DNA from: Rhizobium sp. BK418
GTDB taxonomy: Bacteria > Pseudomonadota > Alphaproteobacteria > Rhizobiales > Rhizobiaceae
Direction of reading: 5' to 3'
Assembly: GCF_004341105.1 (NCBI RefSeq)
Contig: NZ_SLZK01000010.1
Span: 62,001 to 126,000, forward strand
DNA length: 64,000 nucleotides
Position 1 is the first letter of the stretch; the number at the start of each line of letters is the position of its first letter. Positions 16,762 through 26,899 of the stretch are shown one piece after another. A program made the position numbers and the translations under genes. The notes under the pieces were generated by a model. It worked only from the letters and a program-made list of their open reading frames with translations, ran no database searches and was not told the DNA's origin.

Positions 16762-17658
16762 ATGACCGATAATGGAGATAGTCTTATCGAGGAGATGCGC
16801 GAGATCGTCGAGCGTCATGCGAACCAATTGCGTACGCCGACGACGTTGGAAGGGCTCACGCTTTACCAGCTTCATGACAGCTTTCGTGCGTTTCATACAC
16901 TTTATAACCCACGCCTTTGCGTAGTCTTGCGTGGGGCAAAGGAAGTGTCGCTTGGCGACCAGAGCTTTGCCGCGGATGAAGCCGCTTTCTTGCTTGTAAC
17001 AGTTGATCTTCCCGTAGTCTCCAAAGTGTTTAGAGCGTCTGATGGACGATCACATTTAGCATTCACAATTGATCTGGATCGTCACCTCCTTGTAGACGTC
17101 CTCCAGAAACTCCCAACGAGCATCGACATCCCCGAAGAGACGCCTGCCGGTGTGATCGCGGCGCCGATGAGGCCGCCGATGCTGAGTTCTTTTGTGCGGC
17201 TCTTGCGACTCCTAGATAATTCGGACGACGCGCGCTTTTTCAGGCCGTTGGTACTTCAGGAGATTTACTATCAACTGGCAAAAATGGGACTGGGTAATAT
17301 CTTGGCTCAGTTTGCCTCCGCCGGAACCCGGCTTTCGCAGCTCGGTAAGGCAACAGCCTGGATAAAGTCGAACTACCGGGAGTCCATGAGCGTCGAGGAG
17401 CTGGCGGATCTGGTGGGAATGAGCCTGTCCTCATTTCATCGGCATTTCAAGGCGGTCACATTGATGACACCGCTTCAGTACAGAACCCAGGTGCGATTGC
17501 AAGAAGCGCGACGGATGCTTCTTACGGAGCGCACCTCGGCCGGTCAGGTAGCAGCCGCTGTCGGTTACGATAGTCAATCGCAGTTCTCCAGGGACTACAA
17601 ACGCATGTTCGGTGCACCCCCCTACCATGATGCAGCGAAACTACTGCGCGCGAGTTGA
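16762..17658 (+). CDS. AraC-family transcriptional regulator
   Basis: Regulator of about 298 residues with an N-terminal AraC_N-type sensing domain (LYQLHDSFRAFHTLYNPRLCVVLRGAKEVSLGDQ) and two C-terminal helix-turn-helix motifs (SVEELADLVGMSLSSFHRHFKAVT and SAGQVAAAVGYDSQSQFSRDYKRMFG). The frame opens at 16609, but that overlaps the predicted promoter. The ATG at 16762 has AGGA upstream and an N-terminus typical of the family; 16708 is the alternative. This AraC subgroup is commonly divergent from the SDR or aldo/keto reductase it controls, as here. Confidence 0.88.
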   Translation: MTDNGDSLIEEMREIVERHANQLRTPTTLEGLTLYQLHDSFRAFHTLYNPRLCVVLRGAKEVSLGDQSFAADEAAFLLVTVDLPVVSKVFRASDGRSHLAFTIDLDRHLLVDVLQKLPTSIDIPEETPAGVIAAPMRPPMLSSFVRLLRLLDNSDDARFFRPLVLQEIYYQLAKMGLGNILAQFASAGTRLSQLGKATAWIKSNYRESMSVEELADLVGMSLSSFHRHFKAVTLMTPLQYRTQVRLQEARRMLLTERTSAGQVAAAVGYDSQSQFSRDYKRMFGAPPYHDAAKLLRAS

Positions 17659-17902
17659 ACCGCTAGGGGCTTCGAAATTGGCTGATTGCTGCAAGCCGAA
17701 GGGTTCATGTATGCCGAATATGCTCTGTACCACCGATAATCGGTTCCTGGGTGGGCGTGCTACTACAGGAGATTTCGTTACTGGGAGCTCTCGGTGATAC
17801 TTTTGACCTCGCTCCGTGAGACGGTTGATTTTAAGCAAGCGACGCTCGATCCGCGAGGGGGCTCTATGGGTGAGGGTAGGGGAATGCGGAGACCACTACG
17901 AC

Positions 17903-20900
17903 ATGGCCTCTGAAAAGTATGGGTATGCTATCGACCCCGGAACCGTTCTCGAGGCCCTACCGGCCCTGATTCTGGTCACACAGTCGGCAGGCAACATCGT
18001 ATATTCAAACACCGCATGGCGGGAATTCACCATGGCAATCGACATGTCTCCTGGCGGCGGCTGGAAGGAGTCGATTCATCCGGATGACTTGACTGGCTTT
18101 GCCGAAGTCTTCGCACATATCGTTGAATCGCGCGAGGCCGGTGAGATCGAGGCGCGCCTCCGGCGAGCTGATGGCGAATACAGATGGCATCTGTTCCAGA
18201 TCTCTCCACTGCCTGCGGTGGAAGCGGAGGACGATGGAAGATGGTGTTGGCTCGTCACGAACAGTGACGAAGGCCCTACAGGCAGAAATCGGGCACCCGA
18301 CGGTCGGTTGAGGCGGTTCATGGATATGCTGCCGACGCAGATTGTCTTCATGTCGCCTGATCTCGAGCTCGAATTCGTCAACAAGCGTGTCACGGAATTT
18401 TATGATCGGGACCTTGAGCAACTCCGGAATTACGCGGCTGCTCCGGATACTGTAAATCATCCGGACGACTTGCCCACTATCTTTGAAAAGCTCGATCGCC
18501 TGGTGAACCATGGAGAGGATTGGATCAATCAAAGCCGAATGTTGCACCATGACGGAACCTACCGGTGGGTGGGGTCGGAGATGGTCGCGTCGCGGGATGC
18601 CCAAGGCAATATCGTAAGGTACTGTTCGGTGCAGACCGATATCCATGAACTTGTCCAGACAAGAGCACTGCTTGCGGGCGAAGTTCGTATTTTGAAGATG
18701 GTGGCCTTACGAACGCCGCTACGGGATATTCTTAGCGCCGTGGCCCGACTTGTTGAGGAACTCGGCGTCGGCTCGTGTGGGATTCTTATCATAAATCGGC
18801 AACAGGATTTATTTGAGTACGGCGGGTGCTCCAACCTGCCGCCCGATTTCCGACGTTTCTTCACCGGGCGAAGGATGTCTCAAGTCGACGCGCCGTTCGC
18901 ACGTTCCGCTATCGAGAACTCAAGGGAAGACGGGATCGATTTAGAGCACGACCGCCGGTGGGCTGATACGGAGTGGGCTGCGCTCGTACGAGCCCACGGT
19001 TTTCATTTCTGCTGGTCGGTCCCGGTCTTGTCGCCCAGTGGTGACGCAGCCGGTGTGATGGCAATCTATCGACGCCGACAATCGCAATTTCGCAATGAGG
19101 AAGAGTCGATCATCGAGCGTGTCACGACGCTGATTGGAATTGTGATCGATCGCGCGAGAGCTGACGAAGAACTGCGGGCCAGCGAAGCAAGACTACAACG
19201 CGCAAACGCGCAACTTGCCCAGGGCGAGCGAATTAGCGCGACCGGAAGCTTCACAACTGATCTGTGGATTGATCAGCAGGTCTGGTCCGATGAGCTCTAT
19301 CGCGTTTTCGACATACCCCGCGAAACCGTACCAAGCCTCGATGCAGTTCGAGAACGCGTGCACCCGGACGACCGTGAATTCTACGAATCGCAAATAGAGC
19401 AGAGTCACAATGGTGCACCGGCCGACTTCTCCTTTAGGATATTAACCTCTAGTGGGGACGTAAGGTATCTGCACGGCATCGCTGAGGTGGTCGACCATGT
19501 CGAAGGGCGACCGATCTTCATGGGTGTCGTACAAGATATAACAAAAATCAAAATGGCTGAGATGGCACTGACTGCACGCGAGGCTGAGTTGCGTCAGGCA
19601 TACAGCTACCTAACGGAAGCGCAGCGGATCAGTAAGACCGGAAGCTTTACCTGGGACGTCCACGCTGATCAGCACAACTGGTCGGACGAAATACGCCGCG
19701 TTTTCGGCTTCGATCTCGAAGTTCCGATCACGCTGCCCATGATTGAGGCGGTTATTCATCCCGACGACATGGACGAGGTCGCAAAGGTAATCGGAGGAGC
19801 TTTTGAGGGACGAGATTTCGATCTTGTTTTCAGAATTCGTTTGGAGGGAGGAGAGATCCGATTTGCGCACGTTGTCGGCCATAGAATAGAGAACATCACT
19901 GAACGCCCGGTATTTCTGGGCGCTTTGCAAGACGTTACGGATTCGAAAGTCTCGGAAGCTGCGTTGCGAGCGAGCGAAAGTGAATTACAGAGGGCAAACA
20001 GCTATCTGATCACGGCGCAGCGTCTCAGCAAAACGGGCAGCTTTTCCTGGCATAGTGGCTCTGGAATGGCGAACTGGTCTCCGGAAATGGAGACGATCTT
20101 TGGCAGCAGCTTGCCTGCGGAAGGCCAGCCGTTCGGAGTATCGATTGAAACCGTCCATCCTGAAGATCGAACTATATTCGACAGGCTAAAGAGAAGCGCG
20201 CTTGAGGGGCAGAACTTCGATGGAGAGTTCCGGCTGTTGACGCCGGAGGGCGGTGTTAAGAACGTCCAATTTGTCGGTCATGTCCGCGAGAAAACTGAAA
20301 GCGGATCATTGTTTGTGGGAGCGGCGCAGGATGTGACCGCTCTCCGTCAAGGTGAAGAAGCCCTAAGCAGGGCCCGCGCCGAACTCGCCCACGTTACGCG
20401 CTTCACGGCGCTGAGCGCACTCACGGCTTCGATAACACATGAAGTCAGCCAGCCACTCGCAGGGATTTTGAACAATGCGAATACTGGACTGAGGATGCTG
20501 GCAGCAGATCCTCCAGATCTGGCGGGGGCATCTGACACGATTAGTCGTACGCTCCGCGACACCAACCGAGCAGCTGAGGTCATCAAGCGGTTGCGGGCGA
20601 TGTTCGCCAAAAAAGACCCAGTGATTGAATTAATAAATCTTAACGATATCGCAAAAGAGGTAATTGCAATAACCGCAAGGGAGCTCCAACGTAGCCGCGT
20701 GGTCTTGCAAACAAACCTTTTCGATGAGATCCCGCTTGTAAGGGGCGACCGGATTCAGTTCCAGCAAGTATTACTAAATCTACTCTTGAACGCGGCAGAC
20801 GCTATGGCGCTTCTTGAGGACCAGCCTCGGTCTCTCGTTGTTGAAACCACCATCGATGGCGAGGAAGTAATTCTTTCAGTGAAAGATCGTGGGGTCGGCC

Positions 20901-21085
20901 TTGACGCCGAAGCCGTAGAAAAGGCTTTTAATCCCTTCTATACCACAAAGGCGGCCGGCATGGGCATGGGGCTGTCTATTAGCAAGTCGATTATCGAGTC
21001 CCATAAAGGGCGGATATGGGCGGTAGCGAACTCTGATCATGGTGCTACCTTTTTTATCGCCGTGCCCGCAGTTAGACAGCCCTAG
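17903..21085 (+). CDS. Soluble multi-PAS/GAF sensor histidine kinase
   Basis: About 1,060 residues without transmembrane segments. Order: two PAS domains (about 10-250), a GAF-like domain (about 255-430), three further PAS domains with PAC-like ends (about 455-815; repeated ISATGSF/ISKTGSF and HPDD motifs), a dimerisation/phosphoacceptor domain with the His in SITHEVSQPLAGIL, and an HATPase with NLLLNAADAM and GMGMGLSISKSIIESHKGR. The three tandem PAS units are clearly repeats of each other. The catalytic end closely resembles that of the next gene. The frame opens at 17816; the ATG at 17903 starts MASEKYGYAI just before the first PAS and is preferred, though its Shine-Dalgarno (GGAG) is far. 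No receiver is attached; the FixJ-type regulator at 8.3 kb is a possible partner. Confidence 0.88.
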   Translation: MASEKYGYAIDPGTVLEALPALILVTQSAGNIVYSNTAWREFTMAIDMSPGGGWKESIHPDDLTGFAEVFAHIVESREAGEIEARLRRADGEYRWHLFQISPLPAVEAEDDGRWCWLVTNSDEGPTGRNRAPDGRLRRFMDMLPTQIVFMSPDLELEFVNKRVTEFYDRDLEQLRNYAAAPDTVNHPDDLPTIFEKLDRLVNHGEDWINQSRMLHHDGTYRWVGSEMVASRDAQGNIVRYCSVQTDIHELVQTRALLAGEVRILKMVALRTPLRDILSAVARLVEELGVGSCGILIINRQQDLFEYGGCSNLPPDFRRFFTGRRMSQVDAPFARSAIENSREDGIDLEHDRRWADTEWAALVRAHGFHFCWSVPVLSPSGDAAGVMAIYRRRQSQFRNEEESIIERVTTLIGIVIDRARADEELRASEARLQRANAQLAQGERISATGSFTTDLWIDQQVWSDELYRVFDIPRETVPSLDAVRERVHPDDREFYESQIEQSHNGAPADFSFRILTSSGDVRYLHGIAEVVDHVEGRPIFMGVVQDITKIKMAEMALTAREAELRQAYSYLTEAQRISKTGSFTWDVHADQHNWSDEIRRVFGFDLEVPITLPMIEAVIHPDDMDEVAKVIGGAFEGRDFDLVFRIRLEGGEIRFAHVVGHRIENITERPVFLGALQDVTDSKVSEAALRASESELQRANSYLITAQRLSKTGSFSWHSGSGMANWSPEMETIFGSSLPAEGQPFGVSIETVHPEDRTIFDRLKRSALEGQNFDGEFRLLTPEGGVKNVQFVGHVREKTESGSLFVGAAQDVTALRQGEEALSRARAELAHVTRFTALSALTASITHEVSQPLAGILNNANTGLRMLAADPPDLAGASDTISRTLRDTNRAAEVIKRLRAMFAKKDPVIELINLNDIAKEVIAITARELQRSRVVLQTNLFDEIPLVRGDRIQFQQVLLNLLLNAADAMALLEDQPRSLVVETTIDGEEVILSVKDRGVGLDAEAVEKAFNPFYTTKAAGMGMGLSISKSIIESHKGRIWAVANSDHGATFFIAVPAVRQP

Positions 21086-21196
21086 CAGTCGCGCGTCGAG
21101 GTTGGTCACGTTGAACTTCAAGCGAGCGAGGGCATTTGCGAAGATTTCGTCGGCCTCGGATCTAAAGCATCGGCGCCGAGGGGCGGGACTACTGGA

Positions 21197-21219
21197 CCAA
21201 GGTAGTGGCGATACCATGG
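21197..21219. promoter_or_regulatory. Operator E upstream of the large kinase gene
   Basis: CCAAGGTAG (21197-21205), five bases, ATACCATGG (21211-21219) give a palindrome matching at seven of nine arm positions, the same GGTRT-N5-ATACC type as at 6700 and 12199 with one mismatch. It lies about 140 bp before the kinase start in a 273-bp intergenic interval. Confidence 0.45.
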
Positions 21220-21358
21220 TTTCCCCTATTCTGCCGACGGCGCATACGAGCCTTCTCGGAGTGCGAAAACGGCCCTGAAAGCGTATTGACAGCGCGCAAA
21301 GCTGGTATTTACCTATCGCTCCGGCGGTGCGATCTCCGCCCAGCTGGATTGGTGGCTC

Positions 21359-24300
21359 ATGACGGACGGGCGATCGACCGCATCTTACGCGGCCTTCATG
21401 TGGCAGCCGCTCCGACGAGGGGCGGATTTCACCCTCTACAGAGGCCGTGGGGCAGGAAGTCGCCGGTCGCTGCTCGGCGTAACGACAACGGCAAGCCGCC
21501 CGTCCGCGCACCTTGTAGAGCAACTCCATCGAGAGTACGCCCTCGCGTCGAAGATACAATCCGGATGGGCCGCGAAACCCCTGTCGATCGAGCGCCACGA
21601 CGGCCGAGAAATCCTTGTTCTTGAAGATCCTGGAGGGTTGCCGCTCGATATGCTCATCGAACGTCGCCGCGGTACCCCACTCGACGTCGCCGACTTTCTT
21701 CAAGCCGCCATCGGTCTCGCGGAAGCCCTTGTCGCTGTCCATCGCCAGGGGTTGGTCCACAAGGACATCAAGCCCGCGAACGTGCTGATGCATAACGACG
21801 GGCGCGCCTTTCTGCTCGGTTTCGGCTTGGCGTCCGAGCTCCCAAGGCAGCGGAACTCTCCCAACCTGGTGCAATCCGCCGCCGGGACCCCAGCGTACAT
21901 GTCTCCGGAACAGACCGGGCGGGTTAGTCGCGTTCTCGACTCCAGGAGCGATCTCTACTCGTTGGGGATCACTCTTTACGAGCTTCTGACGACGCGGCTC
22001 CCGTTCCAGGCGTCCCACCCGATGCAATGGATACACTGCCATGTGGCCCGCAAGCCGCATGACCTGAACGAATACGTCCGGGACGTTCCCCAGGCCGTCC
22101 GCGACATCATCATGAAACTGCTGGCGAAGCCCGCGGAGGAACGGTACGCGTCGGCCGAGGGCCTTGCGTCGGACCTGCGACGATGCCTTAACAACCGCAC
22201 GTCTGACGGAGCGATCAGCACTTTTTCTCTTGGTCTGCACGATAGCCCGGACCACATAGTTGTTCCGGAAAACCTATACGGAAGGAACCACGAGCGTGCG
22301 GCGATGCTCAGGTCCCTCGAGAGGGTCGTAGCCGGTGGGAAGCCGGAACTTCTTCTCGTCTCTGGCGATCCTGGAGTAGGAAAGACGGCGCTTGTGCGGG
22401 AAGTTTTCGGAGTATCGCGAACCGAGGAGGTGGTCTTCGCCGAGGGCAAGTTCGAGCAGCACATGGTCAATATGCCGCTCGGTTGCCTCGCGCACGCGTT
22501 TCAGAACCCTATTCGCAAGATCCTAAGCGGCAGTCAGGAAGACTTGGCAAGGTGGCGCCTCATGCTGCAAGAGGCGTTAGGCTCGAATGCAGGCGTCGTG
22601 ATCGATCTGATCCCCGAAATCGAGCTGATAATAGGCCCGAAGCCTAATCTGCCGGAGTTACCTCCGCTTGAGGCGCGGGACCGCTTCAATTCGGTGATGC
22701 GCCGCTTCGTCGAGGTCTTCACGAAGAGCGGTCGCCCGCTGGTGATCTTCTTTGACGACCTGCAATGGGCCGACCAGCCCACGTTGGATCTTCTCGAAGA
22801 GCTGTTGACTGAAGGAGAGACCAGAGGGTTGCTCGCGATTGCTTCCTATCGCAGTCGTGAGGGCGAGCACAGGTTGGCACCGATGATTGCCAGGCTTCAG
22901 ACGCAGGAAGCGACCGTCTCGAAGATCGAGCTGACCAATCTGGACGAGGAAGTCCTCAACCACTTGATCGCCGACACGCTTCGTTCCGATCGGGATTCCG
23001 CGCGGCCGTTGACCACGGTCGTCCATGGAAAGACCGGGGGAAACCCGCTGTTTGCAGTGCAGTTTCTTCAATCGTTGGAGGACGAGGCTCTCCTCAGGTT
23101 CGGATCGGCCGAAGCTCGGTGGACATGGGATCTCGGCCCCATTCGGGCCAGGCACGTCAGCGACAACATTGCCGAGCTGCTGGTAGCGCAGATTGGCCGG
23201 TTGCAGACGGAGACGCAACGGGTGCTTCAACAGCTCGCGTGCATCGGCACAGAGGCGGCTCCTTCCTTTCTGGCAGATGCCTGTGAATGCTCTCAGGATG
23301 CTTTACACGCACTTCTACGGGAGGCGGTTCGCGACGGGATCGTCATCTACACTGAAGGCAGATACGCGTTCGAGCACGACCGGATCGCGGAAGCCGCCTA
23401 TTCCCTCGTGCCCAATGACGCAAAGACGACGATCCATCTGGCTATCGGCAGACTGTATCGGCAGAGCTTCGATGATCACGAACAGGACGGCCGGATCTTT
23501 CAGACGGTGAGCCAGTACAATCGGGGAAGGGTGGCGATAGAGCGTCCTGAAGAGAGGCTGGCGGTCGCGAAAATGAACCTGATAGCCGCCAGACGATCAC
23601 AGAGCGCCGCCGCCTACGCGTCGGCGCTTTCCTATCTCGACCTCGCCGATGAACTCCTTTCTGAAGATCGATGGAATGTCGATCATGCCACGTCCTTCGA
23701 ATGCGATATCGTCCGGTCGGTATGCGAGATGCTTACGGGCGATTTGGAGTCCGCGGGGAGCAGGCTTGCCGACCTCGGTCGAAGGGCCTCGACGGTCACG
23801 GAAAATGCGTCCGTTGTGTGCCTCCAGATCGATTTGAATATCATCAAAGCTCGGGCTGACCTCGCCGTTGAGGCAGGCGTCGATTTCCTGGAGTCGCTGG
23901 GTTACGTCATCGACACGACCCCGTCGAAAGACGACGTGAAAAAGGCCTTTCAAAGGGTGAGGGAAAGTCTCGGCGACCGGCCGATCCACTCGCTTAAGGA
24001 TATGCCTTTGCGCCCTGACGTCAATGCGGACGCCGCAGTCGACGTCCTCAATCGCCTCGCACTTTCGGCGCTTTATCAGAATCTTCGGCTCCATCAAATG
24101 CTGATAGCGCTGATGGTGCAGATTAGCATCGCAAACGGCATTAACGCCGCGTCCGCCTTCGGATACGTCTCGTTCGGGAGGGTGCTGATCACGGAGTTCG
24201 CCGACTATTCCAGGGGGCTGGAATTTGGTCGGCTTGCGCTCGACCTCGTCGAAAGGCCCGGCCTGGACGCGTTCAAGGGACGCGTCTTTTTCAGCTTCGG

Positions 24301-26821
24301 AACTGGGATCAGCTCATGGTCGCGTCCTCTGCAGGAGGGCCTCTCCTATATCCGCATGGCGCTGGAGGAGGCGCGGCGGAACGGCGACCTTCCCTATATC
24401 GGGTACAGCCATAGCAACATCGTCGGCAACCTGTTGTCGTCGGGAGAGTTTCTGCCGAAGGTCGACAGGGCAGCGGTCGAAGGCCTTGATTTCGCGATCT
24501 CTTCCGGTTCACGCATCGCTGTCGCCTTCCTTACCGGGCAGTTGCGGCTGATCCGATCGTTACGTGGCGAGGCCTGCGATTTCGCAGGCCTTGATGGCAG
24601 GCCCTTCGATCCCGCCGCCTATGAGAAACATCTTATCGAAGCGCGAGAACCAGACGTCGTCGCCGATATATACTGGAGTCGCCGGCTTCAGGCGCTCGTC
24701 TTTCTCGGAGAATACGCTGAAGCGATGGTCGTCGCGGACAGGGCGCGCACGTTGAGCGTTGCGCCCTGGCCGAACATCGAGGGGCCGGAGTATCACTTTT
24801 ACGCCGCGCTCGCCTGCGCCGGGATCGGCAAAGAGTTTTTAGGAAAGCTGATGGAACATCATCGTAGGCTCGAGGAGTGGTCGGCAAACGCGCCGCACAA
24901 TCTCCAGTGCCGAGCGGTCCTGGTCTCGGCGGAGATTGCTCGTCTGGAGGGACGGCCGGACGACGCGGCGCTGCTTTTCGATCGGGCTGTCCACTCGGCG
25001 CGAGCAACAGGCTTCCTCCATGTCGAGGCTTTGGCGTGGGAGAATGCGTCGCGGTTCTACGGCGCTCGCGGTCTTAAGGAGATCGCTCAGTTTCATTTGG
25101 AAAGAGCAAGGGCGGCTTACGAGACTTGGGGAGCGGACCGCATCGTCGATCGTCTTCGCCGCATTGGGGGCAAGGTCAGTGTTTCCCGATCGTACGGACG
25201 GGCCCCCTCGCGCCGGCACTTCGATGTTGCCGCCGTGTTGAACGCCTCTCAGGCTCTCTCCGGGGAGATTAGGCACTCCGAACTCGTCGACAAGCTCATG
25301 CGGATCGTTCTCGAGCACGCCGGGGCGGATCGAACCATGCTCACGCTCACTCAGGATGGCGAGCAGCAATTGGTAGCGGAGGCGCGGACGGAAGCCGGCG
25401 ACGTAAAGGTGGTGCCCAGGCGTGGATCTATAGGCTCCTCCCTTCCACAATCCGTCGTCCGATACGTCATGCGGACAGGGGAGCGCGTCATCCTCGACGA
25501 CGCCACAGTCGACGAAATCTATTCGACGGACGAGTATGTTCGTTTTAGGGCGCCGCGGTCGCTCATGTGCATGCCGATCCTCCGGCAGGCGAATGTGATC
25601 GGCATGCTATACCTTGAGAACAGCCTCACGCCGGGAGCCTTCAGGGAGGACAGCCTCGCCGTGATCGATCTCATCGCCTCCCAGGCCGCCATCTCTCTGG
25701 AAAACGCCCGCCTGTTTTCCGATCTGCAGCGGAGCGAGAGCTTTCTCGCGCAGGGGCAGATGATCAGCAGGACGGGAAGTTTCGGTTGGAGCGCAGGTTC
25801 GGGAGATTTTTACTGGTCGCGAGAGCTTTATAATATTCTCGAATACGATCCATCGGTCACGCCGTCCCCAGAACTCACAATGGAGCGTGTACATCCCGAA
25901 GACCGGGATCGCGTCGCTCACATGGTCGACCACGCAATAAAGTTTGGAAAGGATTTCGAAAGCGAACACAGGCTGTTGCTGCCGGACGGGTCAGTCAAAT
26001 TCGTTCACACCCTCGGGCGTGCGACCGGCACTGAAAACCTCGACTTCGTCGGATCGGTTCTGGATGTCACTGATCGTGTCCAGGCGGAGGAAGCGCTGCG
26101 CGAGGTTCGAAATGATCTCGCCCACATGGCGAGAGTGACGACGCTCAATGCGATGACGGCCTCGATCGCCCACGAAGTCAACCAGCCGCTGTCTGGGATA
26201 CTGACAAATGCAAATGCAGGGTTAAGGTTTCTGAATATGGACCCTCCCGACATTGCGGCGGTGACCGAGACCTTGCGCAGAACGATGCGGGACGCAAAGA
26301 GGGCGTCGGAGGTCGTCCAGCGACTGCGTTCAATGGCCCAGAGGCAGCCGATAACCGTCCGGCCGGTCGACGTCAACGAAGCGGCCCAGGAGGTCGTCGC
26401 AATTCTTGGAGGCGAAATTCTGAAGGCGAGAGCGGTGCTGCAGACGAGCTATTCTGTGGGCCTTCCACCCGTTGACGCAGACCGCGTCCAGCTTCAGCAG
26501 GTTATCCTCAATCTTCTCATGAACGGGATAGAAGCGATGGCATCGGTTTCGGATCGACCAAGGATCATCGCTCTGCGGACGTGGCGGGTCGACGATAAAT
26601 TGGTGCGTTTGGACGTCCAGGACGCTGGAACCGGGCTCGCTCCGGAAGCGGCAATCAAGCTATTCGAACCATTCTTCACGACGAAGGACTCGGGCTTGGG
26701 CATCGGCTTGTCGATCTGCCGGTCGATCATAGAAGGTTTCGACGGTCGACTTTGGGCGTCTCCGAACGACGGGCCCGGAACGACGTTCAGCCTGACTCTT
26801 CCGAAATCCATCGAGAAATGA
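21359..26821 (+). CDS. Trifunctional Ser/Thr-kinase-like / AAA ATPase / sensor histidine kinase
   Basis: Giant soluble sensor of 1,820 residues. Order: protein-kinase fold (about 1-280; HKDIKPANVL catalytic loop, GTPAYMSPEQTGR activation segment), AAA/NACHT-like ATPase (Walker A GDPGVGKT, Walker B LVIFFDDLQWAD), a long helical TPR-like section (about 600-1270), GAF (about 1285-1440), one PAS (about 1460-1570), phosphoacceptor helix (SIAHEVNQPLSGIL) and HATPase (NLLMNGIEAM, GLGIGLSICRSIIEG). In the kinase part the DFG motif reads GFG and no clear glycine loop or VAIK Lys is seen. From memory, GFG is common in this family, so this part may be a pseudokinase. The last about 240 residues strongly resemble those of the preceding kinase. 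Confidence 0.9.
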   Translation: MTDGRSTASYAAFMWQPLRRGADFTLYRGRGAGSRRSLLGVTTTASRPSAHLVEQLHREYALASKIQSGWAAKPLSIERHDGREILVLEDPGGLPLDMLIERRRGTPLDVADFLQAAIGLAEALVAVHRQGLVHKDIKPANVLMHNDGRAFLLGFGLASELPRQRNSPNLVQSAAGTPAYMSPEQTGRVSRVLDSRSDLYSLGITLYELLTTRLPFQASHPMQWIHCHVARKPHDLNEYVRDVPQAVRDIIMKLLAKPAEERYASAEGLASDLRRCLNNRTSDGAISTFSLGLHDSPDHIVVPENLYGRNHERAAMLRSLERVVAGGKPELLLVSGDPGVGKTALVREVFGVSRTEEVVFAEGKFEQHMVNMPLGCLAHAFQNPIRKILSGSQEDLARWRLMLQEALGSNAGVVIDLIPEIELIIGPKPNLPELPPLEARDRFNSVMRRFVEVFTKSGRPLVIFFDDLQWADQPTLDLLEELLTEGETRGLLAIASYRSREGEHRLAPMIARLQTQEATVSKIELTNLDEEVLNHLIADTLRSDRDSARPLTTVVHGKTGGNPLFAVQFLQSLEDEALLRFGSAEARWTWDLGPIRARHVSDNIAELLVAQIGRLQTETQRVLQQLACIGTEAAPSFLADACECSQDALHALLREAVRDGIVIYTEGRYAFEHDRIAEAAYSLVPNDAKTTIHLAIGRLYRQSFDDHEQDGRIFQTVSQYNRGRVAIERPEERLAVAKMNLIAARRSQSAAAYASALSYLDLADELLSEDRWNVDHATSFECDIVRSVCEMLTGDLESAGSRLADLGRRASTVTENASVVCLQIDLNIIKARADLAVEAGVDFLESLGYVIDTTPSKDDVKKAFQRVRESLGDRPIHSLKDMPLRPDVNADAAVDVLNRLALSALYQNLRLHQMLIALMVQISIANGINAASAFGYVSFGRVLITEFADYSRGLEFGRLALDLVERPGLDAFKGRVFFSFGTGISSWSRPLQEGLSYIRMALEEARRNGDLPYIGYSHSNIVGNLLSSGEFLPKVDRAAVEGLDFAISSGSRIAVAFLTGQLRLIRSLRGEACDFAGLDGRPFDPAAYEKHLIEAREPDVVADIYWSRRLQALVFLGEYAEAMVVADRARTLSVAPWPNIEGPEYHFYAALACAGIGKEFLGKLMEHHRRLEEWSANAPHNLQCRAVLVSAEIARLEGRPDDAALLFDRAVHSARATGFLHVEALAWENASRFYGARGLKEIAQFHLERARAAYETWGADRIVDRLRRIGGKVSVSRSYGRAPSRRHFDVAAVLNASQALSGEIRHSELVDKLMRIVLEHAGADRTMLTLTQDGEQQLVAEARTEAGDVKVVPRRGSIGSSLPQSVVRYVMRTGERVILDDATVDEIYSTDEYVRFRAPRSLMCMPILRQANVIGMLYLENSLTPGAFREDSLAVIDLIASQAAISLENARLFSDLQRSESFLAQGQMISRTGSFGWSAGSGDFYWSRELYNILEYDPSVTPSPELTMERVHPEDRDRVAHMVDHAIKFGKDFESEHRLLLPDGSVKFVHTLGRATGTENLDFVGSVLDVTDRVQAEEALREVRNDLAHMARVTTLNAMTASIAHEVNQPLSGILTNANAGLRFLNMDPPDIAAVTETLRRTMRDAKRASEVVQRLRSMAQRQPITVRPVDVNEAAQEVVAILGGEILKARAVLQTSYSVGLPPVDADRVQLQQVILNLLMNGIEAMASVSDRPRIIALRTWRVDDKLVRLDVQDAGTGLAPEAAIKLFEPFFTTKDSGLGIGLSICRSIIEGFDGRLWASPNDGPGTTFSLTLPKSIEK

Positions 26822-26899
26822 GATTGTTATTGGCGTCGTCTGGAGCGGCGCTGATGAACATCAAGCAAGCGCTGCGGTACAAATTGGATGGGGCGGACC

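Noticed and set aside
20876..22255. Minus-strand open frame of 459 codons spanning the junction between the two kinase genes
   Set aside because: It runs antisense to two intact kinase genes and across the intergenic region with no recognisable domain.
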